Shown: piece by piece, positions 35,268 to 43,907 of the stretch | How the letters are laid out: each line of letters opens with the position of its first letter | Position numbering within the stretch: the first letter of the stretch is position 1 | Assembly (NCBI RefSeq): GCF_019598945.1 | Contig: NZ_CP080598.1 | Location: forward strand, 3,410,001 to 3,474,000 | DNA: 64,000 nucleotides | Direction: 5' to 3' | DNA from: Sphaerospermopsis torques-reginae ITEP-024 | Lineage (GTDB): Bacteria > Cyanobacteriota > Cyanobacteriia > Cyanobacteriales > Nostocaceae | Notes under the pieces: generated by a model | What the model was told of the DNA's origin: nothing | Seen by the model: only the letters and a program-made list of their open reading frames with translations | Database searches by the model: none | Program-made: the position numbers and the translations under genes

Positions 35268-35395
35268 TTTTCCACACACCCATTGATATTTCACAACTGT
35301 ACCGAGAAGTCTATTTGCTACGTTTTTTGACAAAGCTGAGTAAAGTAATTTTTAAAACTATGTAGCTAAAAATCTCTCAGCACTTAAGAAACGTA

Positions 35396-35437
35396 ATCTT
35401 AAAGCAGTCTTCCCGAAAAAAATGTAATCTACATTAC
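35396..35437 (-). promoter_or_regulatory. Candidate NtcA-activated promoter of the porin
   Basis: GTA-N8-TAC (GTAATGTAGATTAC on the minus strand, 35437-35424) followed after 22 bp by TAAGAT (35401-35396), which fits the class II NtcA layout GTAN8TAC-N20-24-TAN3T. It lies 130-170 bp before the chosen porin start. Confidence 0.45.
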
Positions 35438-35474
35438 TTAAATTACAGCATCTTGCAAATAGTGCATAGTTTTT

Positions 35475-35518
35475 TTGACAATAATTTTTTTGACAGTATT
35501 ATGTGAAAATGATAATGG
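35475..35518 (+). promoter_or_regulatory. znuA promoter with candidate Zur box
   Basis: TTGACA (35475-35480), 16 bp, TATTAT (35497-35502). Immediately downstream is TGAAAATGATAATGG (35504-35518), which matches most positions of the cyanobacterial Zur consensus TGATAATNATTATCA (7-1-7). Binding there would block transcription when zinc is sufficient. A second TTGACA (35490) overlaps. Confidence 0.5.
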
Positions 35519-35602
35519 TTCTTATATTAATGTATAATGAGTATAATTTTCAATGGAAAGTTGACCTAAAATCAAAAATTATTCTCAAGAAAGGAAAAGC
35601 AA

Positions 35603-36613
35603 ATGACAGTGAATATTATAAAACAAGAGATAAAAAGCTATAAACAGAGAATTTATCTGATATTTACTCTATTTTGCTGTTTAATTGCCTCTGGTTGTCA
35701 GCAAACACAGAATAATACAGCGGAAAATGGTGTACAGTCCTCACCATCACCTGTACAAAAGGTACAAAACTCAGAGAAACCCAAAGTAGTAACTACGTTT
35801 TTACCCGTGTATTTATTTACGAAAGCTGTAGTTGGAGATGTAGCAGATGTAGAGATTTTAATTCCACCAGGTACAGATGTGCATGAATATCAGGCTACAC
35901 CGGATGATGTAAAGGCGATCGCCACAGCCAAAATTTTGGTAAAAAATGGCTTAGGTATGGAAGAATTTCTTAGCAATACCATCAAAAATGCGGAAAATTC
36001 TAAATTAGTAGAAATTGATGCCAGCAAAGGTATTAAAGTAGTAAATGATATATCACCAGTAGAGGAAGTAAAAGACCACGATCATGATCACAAACATGAA
36101 CACGCAGAGGGAAACCCTCATGTTTGGTTAGATCCAGTTTTTGCCAAACAGCAAGTTATCAATATTAGAGATGGTTTAATTAAAGCTGATCCAGCCAATA
36201 AAGAAGTTTATCAAAAAAATGCTGCCGCTTATATTCAAGAATTAGACAAATTAAATAATGAATTTCAGCAGACGTTAAGCAAAACACCCAACTGTACTTT
36301 TATCACCTTTCATGATGCCTTTCCTTATCTAGCCCAAAGATACAACCTCAAGCAAGTTGCAGTGGTGAAAATTCCCGAAGATCAACTTTCACCAGCAGAC
36401 GTAAAAAAAGCCGTCAATGCAGTGAAAAAGTACCAAGTCAAAACCTTATTTAGTGAACCAGGAGTAGATAACAAATTATTGAATAGCTTATCTCAAGATT
36501 TGAACTTGAATTTATATCCTCTTACTTCTTTAGAAACCGGGGAAACCAACCCACAATATTATTTTCAGGCAATGAGAAATAATTTACAGAGTTTAGCAAC
36601 AGGATGTAAATAA
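35603..36613 (+). CDS. znuA: Zinc ABC transporter substrate-binding protein
   Basis: 336 residues. Lipoprotein-type signal (lipobox LIASGC, Cys ~32), cluster A-I fold with VVTTFLPVYLFTKAVVGD (~60-77), PPGTDVHEYQATPDDV (~92-107), the His-rich loop DHDHDHKHEHAEGNPHVWLDP (~160-180) characteristic of zinc rather than manganese binders, FHDAFPYLAQRY (~237-248) and FSEPGVDNK (~285). Binds Zn2+ in the periplasm for ZnuBC. Good RBS AGAAAGGAAA. First gene of znuA-znuC, 60 bp before znuC; an AATTGAT repeat fills the spacer. Confidence 0.93.
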   Translation: MTVNIIKQEIKSYKQRIYLIFTLFCCLIASGCQQTQNNTAENGVQSSPSPVQKVQNSEKPKVVTTFLPVYLFTKAVVGDVADVEILIPPGTDVHEYQATPDDVKAIATAKILVKNGLGMEEFLSNTIKNAENSKLVEIDASKGIKVVNDISPVEEVKDHDHDHKHEHAEGNPHVWLDPVFAKQQVINIRDGLIKADPANKEVYQKNAAAYIQELDKLNNEFQQTLSKTPNCTFITFHDAFPYLAQRYNLKQVAVVKIPEDQLSPADVKKAVNAVKKYQVKTLFSEPGVDNKLLNSLSQDLNLNLYPLTSLETGETNPQYYFQAMRNNLQSLATGCK

Positions 36614-36673
36614 TTGATAATTGATAATTGATAATTCAAAATCAAAAATTCAAAATCCAAAATCTAAAATCGA

Positions 36674-37477
36674 ATGACTGACGATCCACAAGCAACGACA
36701 TTACCAATATTAAAAGTAGAAGGTTTAACGGTCTATCAAGGAAGCTATTTAGCTATACGGGATGTTTCCTTTGAATTATTTCCTGGAACAGATACAGCAA
36801 TAGTGGGACCAAATGGCGCTGGTAAAAGTACCTTGGTTAAAGCTATTTTAGATTTAATTCCTCGTAGTTCTGGAACAATAGAAATTTTTGGTCGCCCTAT
36901 TTATCGGTTAGGAAATTTGCGTAACCAGTTGGGATATATGCCACAAAACTTTATTTTTAATCGCAGTTTTCCTATTTCTGTGAGTGAGTTAGTAGAACTG
37001 GGAATAGGTGACAGGGAACAGGTAAAAGGTCAAAATAAACATCTATTTTTAGCCAAGTTTTGGCAAAACAAACAAGAAAAATCAGCCGCAGTCAAAGCAG
37101 CTTTACAACGTACAGATGCTTATCATTTAAGAAATCAAGCTATTGGTACTCTGAGTGGTGGTCAACTAAAAAGAGTATTGTTAGCTTATTGTTTGGTAAG
37201 TCCGCGCAAATTGCTAGTATTGGATGAAGCTTTTGCTGGGGTAGATATGCAAGGTGCGGCTGATTTTTATGCCTTGCTAAATGAGTTAAAACGGGAGGAA
37301 AATTGGACAGTGTTACAGGTTTCCCATGATATTGATATGGTAAACCGTCATTGCGATCGCGTGCTTTGTCTGAATCAAACTTTAGTGTGTTCTGGCCATC
37401 CAGAAATTGCCCTTTCACCACAAAATCTCTTAGCAACGTATGGACCCGGTTTTAGTCGTTATCAACACCATCATTAA
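36674..37477 (+). CDS. znuC: Zinc ABC transporter ATP-binding protein
   Basis: 267 residues. Walker A GPNGAGKST (~47-55), Q-loop YMPQNF, signature LSGGQLKRVLLA (~159-170), Walker B LLVLDEAFAGVD (~180-191) and H-loop VSHDID (~216). The short His tail (YQHHH) is common in ZnuC. Energises uptake through ZnuB, which is encoded 580 bp further on behind a regulator gene transcribed the other way, an unusual split of the operon. Confidence 0.93.
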   Translation: MTDDPQATTLPILKVEGLTVYQGSYLAIRDVSFELFPGTDTAIVGPNGAGKSTLVKAILDLIPRSSGTIEIFGRPIYRLGNLRNQLGYMPQNFIFNRSFPISVSELVELGIGDREQVKGQNKHLFLAKFWQNKQEKSAAVKAALQRTDAYHLRNQAIGTLSGGQLKRVLLAYCLVSPRKLLVLDEAFAGVDMQGAADFYALLNELKREENWTVLQVSHDIDMVNRHCDRVLCLNQTLVCSGHPEIALSPQNLLATYGPGFSRYQHHH

Positions 37478-37558
37478 ATAATAGGGAATAGGGAATAGGG
37501 AATAGAAGTTTTAACATTTAACTTTATTTTCCCCAATCACCAATCACCAATCACCAAC

Positions 37559-37912
37559 TTAATCTTTTTCATCCAAATGTTCAGCGACTGCTTGATAAAG
37601 ATGGAAAATATGACTATCGTGGAGGCGATAGAAAACATTACGTCCTTGTTTACGGTAAGTCACCAAACGCATAGCACGTAAGTTTCGCAGTTGGTGAGAA
37701 ACAGCAGATTCACTCATTTCTAATAACGCTGCTAAATCACTCACACAAAATTCTTTGTTAGCTAATAATGACAAAACTCTGAGGCGGTTAGCATCTCCTA
37801 AAAAACTAAAAAATTCCGCCATGCGTTGGGCTTTTTCTGTGCTAATTAATTCATGAGGAATGGCTGCAAGATTATTTCTATCTAAAGTAATGGATGGACG
37901 AATTTGAATCAT
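37559..37912 (-). CDS. ArsR/SmtB family metal-sensing repressor
   Basis: 117 residues, winged-helix dimer. The recognition helix segment is [18 protein letters not shown] and the wing is [12 protein letters not shown]. The alpha5 site D-x-H-x10-H-x-x-E is complete (D100, H102, H113, E116 approximately), which is the Zn/Co sensor arrangement of SmtB. The alpha3 motif reads KEFCVSDLA, as in SmtB/ZiaR-like proteins. Metal binding would release it from DNA. It sits between znuC and znuB, divergent from znuB (144 bp), so it probably controls znuB or itself, besides Zur. Confidence 0.9.
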   Translation of the reverse strand: MIQIRPSITLDRNNLAAIPHELISTEKAQRMAEFFSFLGDANRLRVLSLLANKEFCVSDLAALLEMSESAVSHQLRNLRAMRLVTYRKQGRNVFYRLHDSHIFHLYQAVAEHLDEKD

Positions 37913-38017
37913 GGTTTTTTTAAAATCAATTAATTTATTTATAGAGAAACCGAAAAAATCATACTCACAAAATTTGCTCTAGATTTGGATATTTAGTCAG
38001 AAAATGAAAGATAATCT

Positions 38018-38032
38018 ATTTATATTATAAAT
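38018..38032. promoter_or_regulatory. Perfect 7-1-7 palindrome between the SmtB-type gene and znuB
   Basis: ATTTATA-T-TATAAAT, 25 bp before the znuB start. The 7-1-7 shape is that of Fur/Zur-type boxes and could equally serve the SmtB-like regulator; sequence alone does not decide. AT-richness makes a chance palindrome possible. Confidence 0.4.
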
Positions 38033-38056
38033 GAAAAATGCGGTAAAATCAAAGAT

Positions 38057-38941
38057 ATGAAGTTATTGATTGATGTTCAAAGCAACTTGTTTTTATTTAG
38101 TGTTAATAATTTTGCTGAGTTGGTAAACTTATTACAATTCCCTTTTATGCAACGTGCCATTATCGGTGCTGTATTAATGGGAATACTGGGCGGTTTACTG
38201 GGCAGCTTTGTGACTTTGCGGCAGTTATCTTTTTTTAGTCATGCTGTTGGTCATGCTGCTTTGGTAGGGGTAGCATTAGGAGTGTTACTAAATACAAATC
38301 CTCATTGGATGTTGTTGCCATTTACTTTAATTTTTGGTGTAGTTGTCCTCTATTTAATTGACAAAACAGATTTAGCCAGTGATAGTGTTCTGAGTATAGT
38401 CCTATCCGGGTCATTAGCTATTGGTGTGATCCTCAGCAGCATGATTAAGGGATATCAGGGTAATTTGATGGCGGTATTATTTGGCGATATTCTGGCCATT
38501 GATAGGACGGATTTAATTTTGACGGTGCTGGTGCTGTTGGGTAGCAGCGTTTTTTTATTGTCAACTTTGCGATCGCAAATTTTGTTAACCCTTAACCCTG
38601 ATGTTGCCCAAGTCCAAGGCGTTCCTGTTCAATTATATCGCTATGGGTTTGTCATTTTACTATCTTTAGCCGTCGCGGTGGCAATTAAAGCTGTTGGGGT
38701 TTTATTGGTAAATGCTTTTTTAGTCATTCCCGCTGCTACAGCCAAACTTATCAGTCACCATTTTAGCCGCTTTCTCATTCTATCGGTGATAGTTGGTTCT
38801 TGTAGTAGCATCGCTGGAATGATGGTTTCTGGAGTGTTTAACCTGGCCTCTGGTCCGAGTATCGTTCTAGTGCAGTTCCTGGTGTTCGTCTTTGTTTTCG
38901 CTGGGGTGAAGTTCGGGAAGCAGGTAATAGGGAACAGGTGA
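38057..38941 (+). CDS. znuB: Zinc ABC transporter permease
   Basis: 294 residues, eight to nine TM helices, ABC-3 family. GVLGSFVTLRQLSFFSHAVGHAALVGVALGVLL-type segment (~50-85 of the protein: GGLLGSFVTLRQLSFFSHAV), KAVGVLLVNAFLVIPAATAKLI (~215-236) and the C-terminal GPSIVLVQFLVFVFVF are family landmarks. Completes ZnuABC. The long N-terminal segment up to NLLQFPFMQRAIIGAVLMG makes ATG 38057 plausible. Confidence 0.92.
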   Translation: MKLLIDVQSNLFLFSVNNFAELVNLLQFPFMQRAIIGAVLMGILGGLLGSFVTLRQLSFFSHAVGHAALVGVALGVLLNTNPHWMLLPFTLIFGVVVLYLIDKTDLASDSVLSIVLSGSLAIGVILSSMIKGYQGNLMAVLFGDILAIDRTDLILTVLVLLGSSVFLLSTLRSQILLTLNPDVAQVQGVPVQLYRYGFVILLSLAVAVAIKAVGVLLVNAFLVIPAATAKLISHHFSRFLILSVIVGSCSSIAGMMVSGVFNLASGPSIVLVQFLVFVFVFAGVKFGKQVIGNR

Positions 38942-39094
38942 CAAGTGATGGGGGTGAAAGTCTTTTTATATATCGGTTTGATCATCTTGGCGGTTGCCAT
39001 CAAAAATAAATAAAATTTTTTTTGATAAACCCCTTGACTAATCCTTTTTCCTCTGCTACATTTAGTAATCGTGGCGAACATAAAAAAAGCCCGC

Positions 39095-39167
<73 letters not shown>

Positions 39168-39342
39168 TTTGAATTAAATAGCTAGAAAACCCTGAAGATA
39201 AGGGTTTTCATGACTATCATGCTAGAAACAATCAAGTTTATAGTGAATCGAGTTTATGGTGGGAGCTTTTTACACAGGTGAAGTGAGAGAAAATTGATAT
39301 AAAACCAACCTTAAGTTTTGCAGTTAGTCTTGTAAAAACAAA

Positions 39343-39415
39343 CGAGCGCGGAGGGATTTGAACCCCCGACCCACAGAACCGGAATCTGTTGCTCTATCCA
39401 CTGAGCCACGCGCCC
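39343..39415 (-). tRNA. trnR-CCG: tRNA-Arg (anticodon CCG)
   Basis: On the minus strand acceptor GGGCGCG/CGCGCTC, D stem GCTC/GAGC, anticodon stem ACAGA/TCTGT with loop TTCCGGT (CCG), T stem GGGGG... with TTCAAAT. 73 nt; CCA not encoded. A TATAAT-like box lies just upstream (near 39438-39433 on the minus strand). Confidence 0.96.
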
Positions 39416-39474
39416 TTACATATACATTTGGAATTATAACATAGTTACTAAAATATAGTCAAATATTTCTAGCT

Positions 39475-39722
39475 TGCTAAGGTTCTACACCTTAGAGGGC
39501 TAACTACAAGCCACAATGTTCGGTTCCTATCATCAGATAGAGTTCCGAACTACTTTTACCTTTTTTCAGTTCTGATTTGATTAGCTACTCTTGAAAATGT
39601 TTTATTTCGTCTAATTTATAGGATTTCCTGGCATACAGGAACTATGGTTAGGTTAATTCTAACTCTCCGCACTCTCAGATCAGGACTTTCACCACTTTTC
39701 AAGGATCTACGCTTCTTGAACT
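39475..39722 (-). ncRNA. Multi-hairpin candidate ncRNA (possible orphan omegaRNA/HEARO-like)
   Basis: On the minus strand an extended -10 box TG-A-TATACT (39738-39730) would start a ~250-nt RNA with a series of stable hairpins: TTCCTG/CAGGAA (39641-39636 with 39630-39625), GTTA/TAAC (39663-39652), a two-tier stem GTTCGG/CCGAAC enclosing CTATC/GATAG (39550-39518) and CTAAGGT/ACCTTAG (39495-39477). A block GTGGTGAAAGTCC with GAGAGTGCGGAGAG precedes them. No open frame is present. Size and structure recall RNAs of the IscB/TnpB (HEARO) group, but no nuclease gene follows. Confidence 0.5.
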
Positions 39723-39887
39723 CAAGACTAGTATATCACACACGTTCACATTTTGCATCACAGATGCAGACAAAAATTGATCATATTTTTGTACCACAGA
39801 TGTTAATATTTGACTATATCTGACTATATTGTTGTTATTTAAACCTAATACTTTTTGAGTTTGACCAGAAACCAGAATTAATTTATA

Positions 39888-39956
<69 letters not shown>

Positions 39957-40231
39957 CTATAAATAATCTGCGGGGTTAACAGGTGAATCATTGCGACGGA
40001 CTTCAAAATGCAGGTGTGGTCCTGTAGATAACCCGGTAGAACCGACAGCAGCGATCGCTTGTCCTTTTTGTGCTGATCTGCCTGATAAACTAACTTTAAC
40101 TGATGACGACGACTGATAACATCACTTAAATTTCGGCTTTGTAGCAAAACAGCCAAACCTTGGGAAAATTGCGATCGCTGTAAAACTCGTAATCGCATTA
40201 TGCCCAAACCTTTGCAAAAATTAACACCCAT
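39957..40231 (-). pseudogene. M23-type murein peptidase remnant with internal deletion
   Basis: Two pieces in different frames. The upstream piece (to 40231) reads LRVLQRSQFSQGLAVLLQSR and [20 protein letters not shown], a coiled-coil segment of EnvC-like proteins. The downstream piece ends with [20 protein letters not shown] and [15 protein letters not shown] then TAG (39957), the classic C-terminal M23 end with the H-x-H zinc motif. The centre of the LytM domain is missing, so no active enzyme is expected. The remaining gap 39723-39887 holds no gene. Confidence 0.75.
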
Positions 40232-40288
40232 AACTATTACTTATGCAGCTAGGGGAAGAGCAAAAATTGATGAGGATGATAAAGTTTA

Positions 40289-40432
40289 ATGTACTTACTT
40301 GATACTGATACACTAACGCATCTACACGCAGGAAACATCAATGTAGTCAAGCAATTAAATTTTGTTGATGATGACATAATTGCTATTACCATTATTACTA
40401 AAATAGAGGTGTTGAGAGGAATAAAGCTAATT
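40289..40432 (+). pseudogene. PIN-domain (VapC-like) N-terminal fragment fused in frame to the next gene
   Basis: 48 codons: MYLLDTDTLTHLHAGN (first acidic pair of the PIN site, D5 and D7) and DDIIAITIITKIEVLRGI (conserved Glu of strand 2). The rest of the ~130-residue toxin is absent. The frame continues without a stop into a small membrane protein at 40433. Probably a deletion joined a vapC-like gene to an unrelated gene. Confidence 0.65.
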
Positions 40433-40726
40433 ATGAAGAAACGCCCAGGAATTTTATTACTTACTTTAGTTATCCCTGGTTTTTCGGTAGTATTAATATC
40501 GCTGTATTTTTTTGTTTTAGACTATTCTGCACTGATCAAAGCTGAAAACTATGTAGAACAATTAGCAAAAGATAAAACTGCTAATGAAAGAAGTCTACAA
40601 TTTGCTTATCATCGAGCTTTAGCCCATCGAATTAATGTTTTTGCAGATGCTACTTGGGGATTATTAGGTGGTGTAATTACCGCCATAGGTATTCATGGTT
40701 TAGTAATATTAAAAGAGAAAGAATAA
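40433..40726 (+). CDS. Small two-TM membrane protein, hypothetical
   Basis: 97 residues from ATG 40433: basic start MKKRPG, TM helix ~7-27 (ILLLTLVIPGFSVVLISLYFF), a soluble helical middle (ENYVEQLAKDKTANERSLQF), TM helix ~72-92 (TWGLLGGVITAIGIHGLVIL) and KEKE end. No known family. It is complete as its own gene; read from 40289 it would be a 145-residue PIN-fragment fusion. Confidence 0.55.
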   Translation: MKKRPGILLLTLVIPGFSVVLISLYFFVLDYSALIKAENYVEQLAKDKTANERSLQFAYHRALAHRINVFADATWGLLGGVITAIGIHGLVILKEKE

Positions 40727-40756
40727 ATATCTAAATCTGGGTAGTTTACATTCAAT

Positions 40757-40800
40757 GAAAATCCTGTAAATCTTCAAATCCTGGACATCCTGATTCTGAA
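40757..40800 (-). repeat. AGGAT-type dispersed repeat, minus copy (isolated)
   Basis: AAATCCTGTAAATCTTC, AAATCCTGGACATCCTGATTC. The only copy I see outside 5.3-21.3 kb. Confidence 0.8.
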
Positions 40801-40880
40801 AAATATAAAGTTGAGATCCCCGACTTCTATGATTAATATATCATTAATTGACAATATCAAAAAAAATCGAGGATCTGAAT

Positions 40881-42200
40881 TTATCCTAAGTTTGCAGTTT
40901 TCCAACTTGCTAAATCTGCTAAGGATCTATCTCGATAACGTCCATATTTTTCTGGTTTACTTTTTATTTTCACACCCAAATCTGGTACAATACCAAAATT
41001 AGGTGGCATGGGTTGAAAATGCTTAGGTGCAGCGGAACTAATAAACTCAAATAATGCCCCCATCATGGTAGTATTCGGTAACATTAAAGGTTCTTTTCCT
41101 AAAGCGATTCTCGCTGCATTTGTTCCCGCTAACCAACCACCAGCAGATGCAGCAGTATAACCTTCTGTTCCTATTAATTGTCCTGCTGCTAATAAAGTAT
41201 GACATTGTTTAAATTGCAAAGTTGGTAACATTAATTGGGGTGCATTTAAAAAAGTATTGCGGTGCATAACTCCCAATCTGACAAACTCAGCATTTTCTAA
41301 ACCAGGAATCATTCTAAAAACTCGTTTTTGTTCACCCCAACGTAAGTTAGTTTGAAAACCCACCATATTCCAAAGTTGACAGGCTTTATCTTCTTGACGC
41401 AACTGCACCACAGCATAGTTACGATCTCCGGTTCTACTATCAGATAAACCCACTGGTTTCAGGGGACCATATCTCATAGTATCTTCCCCTCTTTGTGCCA
41501 TTTCTTCTATTGGTAAACAAGCTTCAAAAAATTTCGCAGTTTCTCTTTCAAAGTCCTTTAATTCTGTTTGTTCAGCTTCACAAAGTGCCTGTCGAAATTG
41601 TAAATACTGCTCTTTATTCATGGGACAATTGAGATAAGCTGCTTCACCTTTGTCATAGCGGGAAGCCATAAAAGCAATATCTTTATTAATAGAATCACCG
41701 CTAATTATGGGGCTGGCTGCATCAAAGAAATTGAGATATTCCATCCCCGTAAACCGCTGTAAATCTGCGGATAAATCGGGACTGGTTAAAGGTCCAGAAG
41801 CTAACACTACAATACCTTCAGGAATTTCTTTAACTTCTCCTCTGCGGAAATCAATTAAAGGATGATTTGCTAAAGTTTGGGTTAAGTCTTCCCCAAATTG
41901 TCCTCTATCAACTGCTAAAGCACCACCAGCAGGAACAGCGTGTTCATCAGCTTTAGAGATGATAATAGAACCGAGTTGACGGAGTTCTTCGTGTAATAAA
42001 CCGGCTGCGCGATCGCTGGCCATTGCTCCAAAGGAGTTACTACATACCAACTCGGCTAAATTTTCGGTATGATGGGCAGGACTGAAGCGTTTAGGGCGCA
42101 TTTCATGGAGAATGACAGGAACGCCGGCTTGGGCTATTTGCCATGCTGCTTCTGTTCCTGCAAGTCCACCGCCTATTACTTGTATGGGTTGTTGTGTCAT
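40881..42200 (-). CDS. trmFO: Folate-dependent tRNA(U54) 5-methyltransferase
   Basis: 439 residues. FAD-binding [17 protein letters not shown] (~9-25), [26 protein letters not shown] (family hallmark, ~32-57), [42 protein letters not shown] and [25 protein letters not shown]. Makes m5U54 in tRNA using methylene-tetrahydrofolate and FADH2. Length is standard. ATG at 42200. It stands alone between repeats and a toxin-antitoxin-like pair. Confidence 0.97.
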   Translation of the reverse strand: MTQQPIQVIGGGLAGTEAAWQIAQAGVPVILHEMRPKRFSPAHHTENLAELVCSNSFGAMASDRAAGLLHEELRQLGSIIISKADEHAVPAGGALAVDRGQFGEDLTQTLANHPLIDFRRGEVKEIPEGIVVLASGPLTSPDLSADLQRFTGMEYLNFFDAASPIISGDSINKDIAFMASRYDKGEAAYLNCPMNKEQYLQFRQALCEAEQTELKDFERETAKFFEACLPIEEMAQRGEDTMRYGPLKPVGLSDSRTGDRNYAVVQLRQEDKACQLWNMVGFQTNLRWGEQKRVFRMIPGLENAEFVRLGVMHRNTFLNAPQLMLPTLQFKQCHTLLAAGQLIGTEGYTAASAGGWLAGTNAARIALGKEPLMLPNTTMMGALFEFISSAAPKHFQPMPPNFGIVPDLGVKIKSKPEKYGRYRDRSLADLASWKTANLG

Positions 42201-42283
42201 AGTTGTTTTTTTAATTACTTGGTTTGGTTAAATATATTTGAAAATTGTTGAACAAGCCGCTGCATCGGCATTTTTAGCTTACC

Positions 42284-42634
42284 TCAAAGGGGTAATTTTG
42301 CAATCCGATTAAGCCACTCCTCTGCACTGGATACTGCCCAAATCAGCAATAGTTCGTCAATAATGACTTCAAGTGGTAACTTCCGAGAAACAATGATAAC
42401 GCCTGTACTTTGCTTGTTGGTAATGAATTGTGCAAACTCTGATGGCATTGTTTTACGATCATGGCTGACAAGGATACGCCCCTGCTGTGCAGCCATTCCT
42501 AATACTTCTGAATCTTTTACACCTTCTAAGCCAGCAACAAAGGCAGTTTGAAAATCAATGCTGGGTTCTCGTCGCAGAACTCCCGTTACAATAGATTGAT
42601 TCAAATCAGCATCGGCTTGATAGCGAATATTCAC
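42284..42634 (-). CDS. DUF5615 PIN-like protein (toxin-type)
   Basis: 116 residues: RYQADADLNQSIVTGVLRREP (acidic residues of a PIN-like fold), EGVKDSEVLGMAAQQGRILVSHDRKTMPSEF, with D-(x)E and S-H-D typical of DUF5615. Predicted nuclease toxin. Its start overlaps the DUF433 stop by 4 bp, and the pairing DUF433-DUF5615 is a common two-gene module. Confidence 0.85.
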   Translation of the reverse strand: MNIRYQADADLNQSIVTGVLRREPSIDFQTAFVAGLEGVKDSEVLGMAAQQGRILVSHDRKTMPSEFAQFITNKQSTGVIIVSRKLPLEVIIDELLLIWAVSSAEEWLNRIAKLPL

Positions 42635-42960
42635 AATCTCACCTGCTGTCTTGCTTTTTTCGCTGCCTTGAGTTTGTCATATAAAATAGGATCACTGGTT
42701 TCTAGTGGTTGAGGCATAGTATCAAAAGCCGCTTCCTCATCTGCTAAGTAAGTATCAATCTCAGCGCGGTTAGCTAGATAAAACGTGATTCCTCCATAAA
42801 CCTGTTCTAAGGTTAGCAGAGGAAAAGATTGAACGATACTTTCAGGTGATAAGCCTTTTCGGAAAGCATAGACAATCGAATCTAGAGAAATCCGTGTTCC
42901 TTCCACCCAATATCCATCGTTCCGATACTCTACGTAAGTTTTAGCTGCAATAACTGACAT
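42631..42960 (-). CDS. DUF433 protein (antitoxin-type)
   Basis: 109 residues: a strand-rich start (YVEYRNDGYWVEGTRISLDSIVYAFRKGLSPESIVQSFPLLTLEQVYGGITFYL) with the winged/HTH pattern of DUF433 and a charged C-terminal tail (KAAKKARQQVRL) that likely wraps the toxin. First gene of the pair; ATG 42960. Confidence 0.85.
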   Translation of the reverse strand: MSVIAAKTYVEYRNDGYWVEGTRISLDSIVYAFRKGLSPESIVQSFPLLTLEQVYGGITFYLANRAEIDTYLADEEAAFDTMPQPLETSDPILYDKLKAAKKARQQVRL

Positions 42961-43044
42961 AAATTTACTCGCTGGTCTAGCTATTTATAATCATAATATG
43001 ATTTGTTTTCTTAAACTTTCAGGAATATAAGTAGACACAATAAT

Positions 43045-43638
43045 TTAAGGATTTAGTAAACTATATCCACGCCAACGCAGTAAAACAGCAGCTTGGGCTT
43101 TACGTAACATAAACAAATCCGCTTCATGTCTGAGGGATATTAAATTTAATCTTTCGTTTTCTGCTAATGTACCGCTAGAATTTTTGTCAAGTAAGGTATT
43201 ATATTCTTCCATATCTGTTGCTGTTTTATGACTATGGAAAATTTGCCAGAGAGTATGATCATCTAATTTATCTAAAGCGGCAATTTCCGCTTGAAATTCC
43301 TCTGGTACATCATCCCATGCAGGTGGACTACCTACTTGTAAAGCACGTAGTATGATTTCTTCTAAAGGACGTTGAGTGGCATGGGCGGTATTGACTAATC
43401 TTTGATAAATAATTTCGGGTACATAAAAATCTGTAATTTTGGAAGCTCTGAGAAAGCTTTTAACTTCTACTGCGATTTTTTGATTTTCTTTCTCTGCACC
43501 AATCAAATATTCAGCGCCTAAATCAATCTGAATATTTAAGTTACCTATACTTAAATATAGAGGATCATCAGAGATAATCCAACCCTCTTGGGTAAGAGCT
43601 TGTTTAACTAAATCATGGAAGATATCTTTTCTGGACAT
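43045..43638 (-). CDS. Chimera: XisH-like nuclease N-terminus fused to a cyanobacterial antitoxin-like domain
   Basis: 197 residues. Residues 1-72 match XisH, the fdxN-element excision factor with a PD-(D/E)xK-like core: DIFHDLVKQALTQEGW, IDLGAE, IAVEVKSFLRASKITDF (Asp ~39, E58-x-K60). Instead of the usual XisH C-terminal part, residues 73-197 match another family (IYQRLVNTAHATQRPLEEII, SPPAWDDVPEEFQAEIAALD, LRKAQAAVLLRWRGY), small DNA-associated or antitoxin-like proteins. The junction is near base 43422. No xisI follows. It could be an accidental deletion fusion or a functional one. Confidence 0.75.
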   Translation of the reverse strand: MSRKDIFHDLVKQALTQEGWIISDDPLYLSIGNLNIQIDLGAEYLIGAEKENQKIAVEVKSFLRASKITDFYVPEIIYQRLVNTAHATQRPLEEIILRALQVGSPPAWDDVPEEFQAEIAALDKLDDHTLWQIFHSHKTATDMEEYNTLLDKNSSGTLAENERLNLISLRHEADLFMLRKAQAAVLLRWRGYSLLNP

Positions 43639-43720
43639 TTCATCATGCGTCCACTTTTACATTCATGCTGATGTCGCAACCTAAGCTATTTACTTATTTA
43701 ATTTTTGATCAAAAGCTGAA

Positions 43721-43769
43721 AAATATACGGTGGCTACTATGTTTGATGCCATGAGTTCACCGTATATTT
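43721..43769. other. Hairpin with conserved 25-nt loop, copy 1
   Basis: A 12-bp perfect stem AAATATACGGTG / CACCGTATATTT encloses a 25-nt loop that ends TTTGATGCCATGAGTT. See copy 2 at 43908-43952. Confidence 0.7.
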
Positions 43770-43907
43770 CTTAACTACTAATTATAAACAGTTAAATAGC
43801 AAACGTCAATATCTATTTTTTTCAAAATAGCACCAAAAACTAAATAATAACTTTTCTCAGTGATTAAGTATCTTTTTATTCACGAGTATTGAGAAATTTT
43901 ATGGGAT

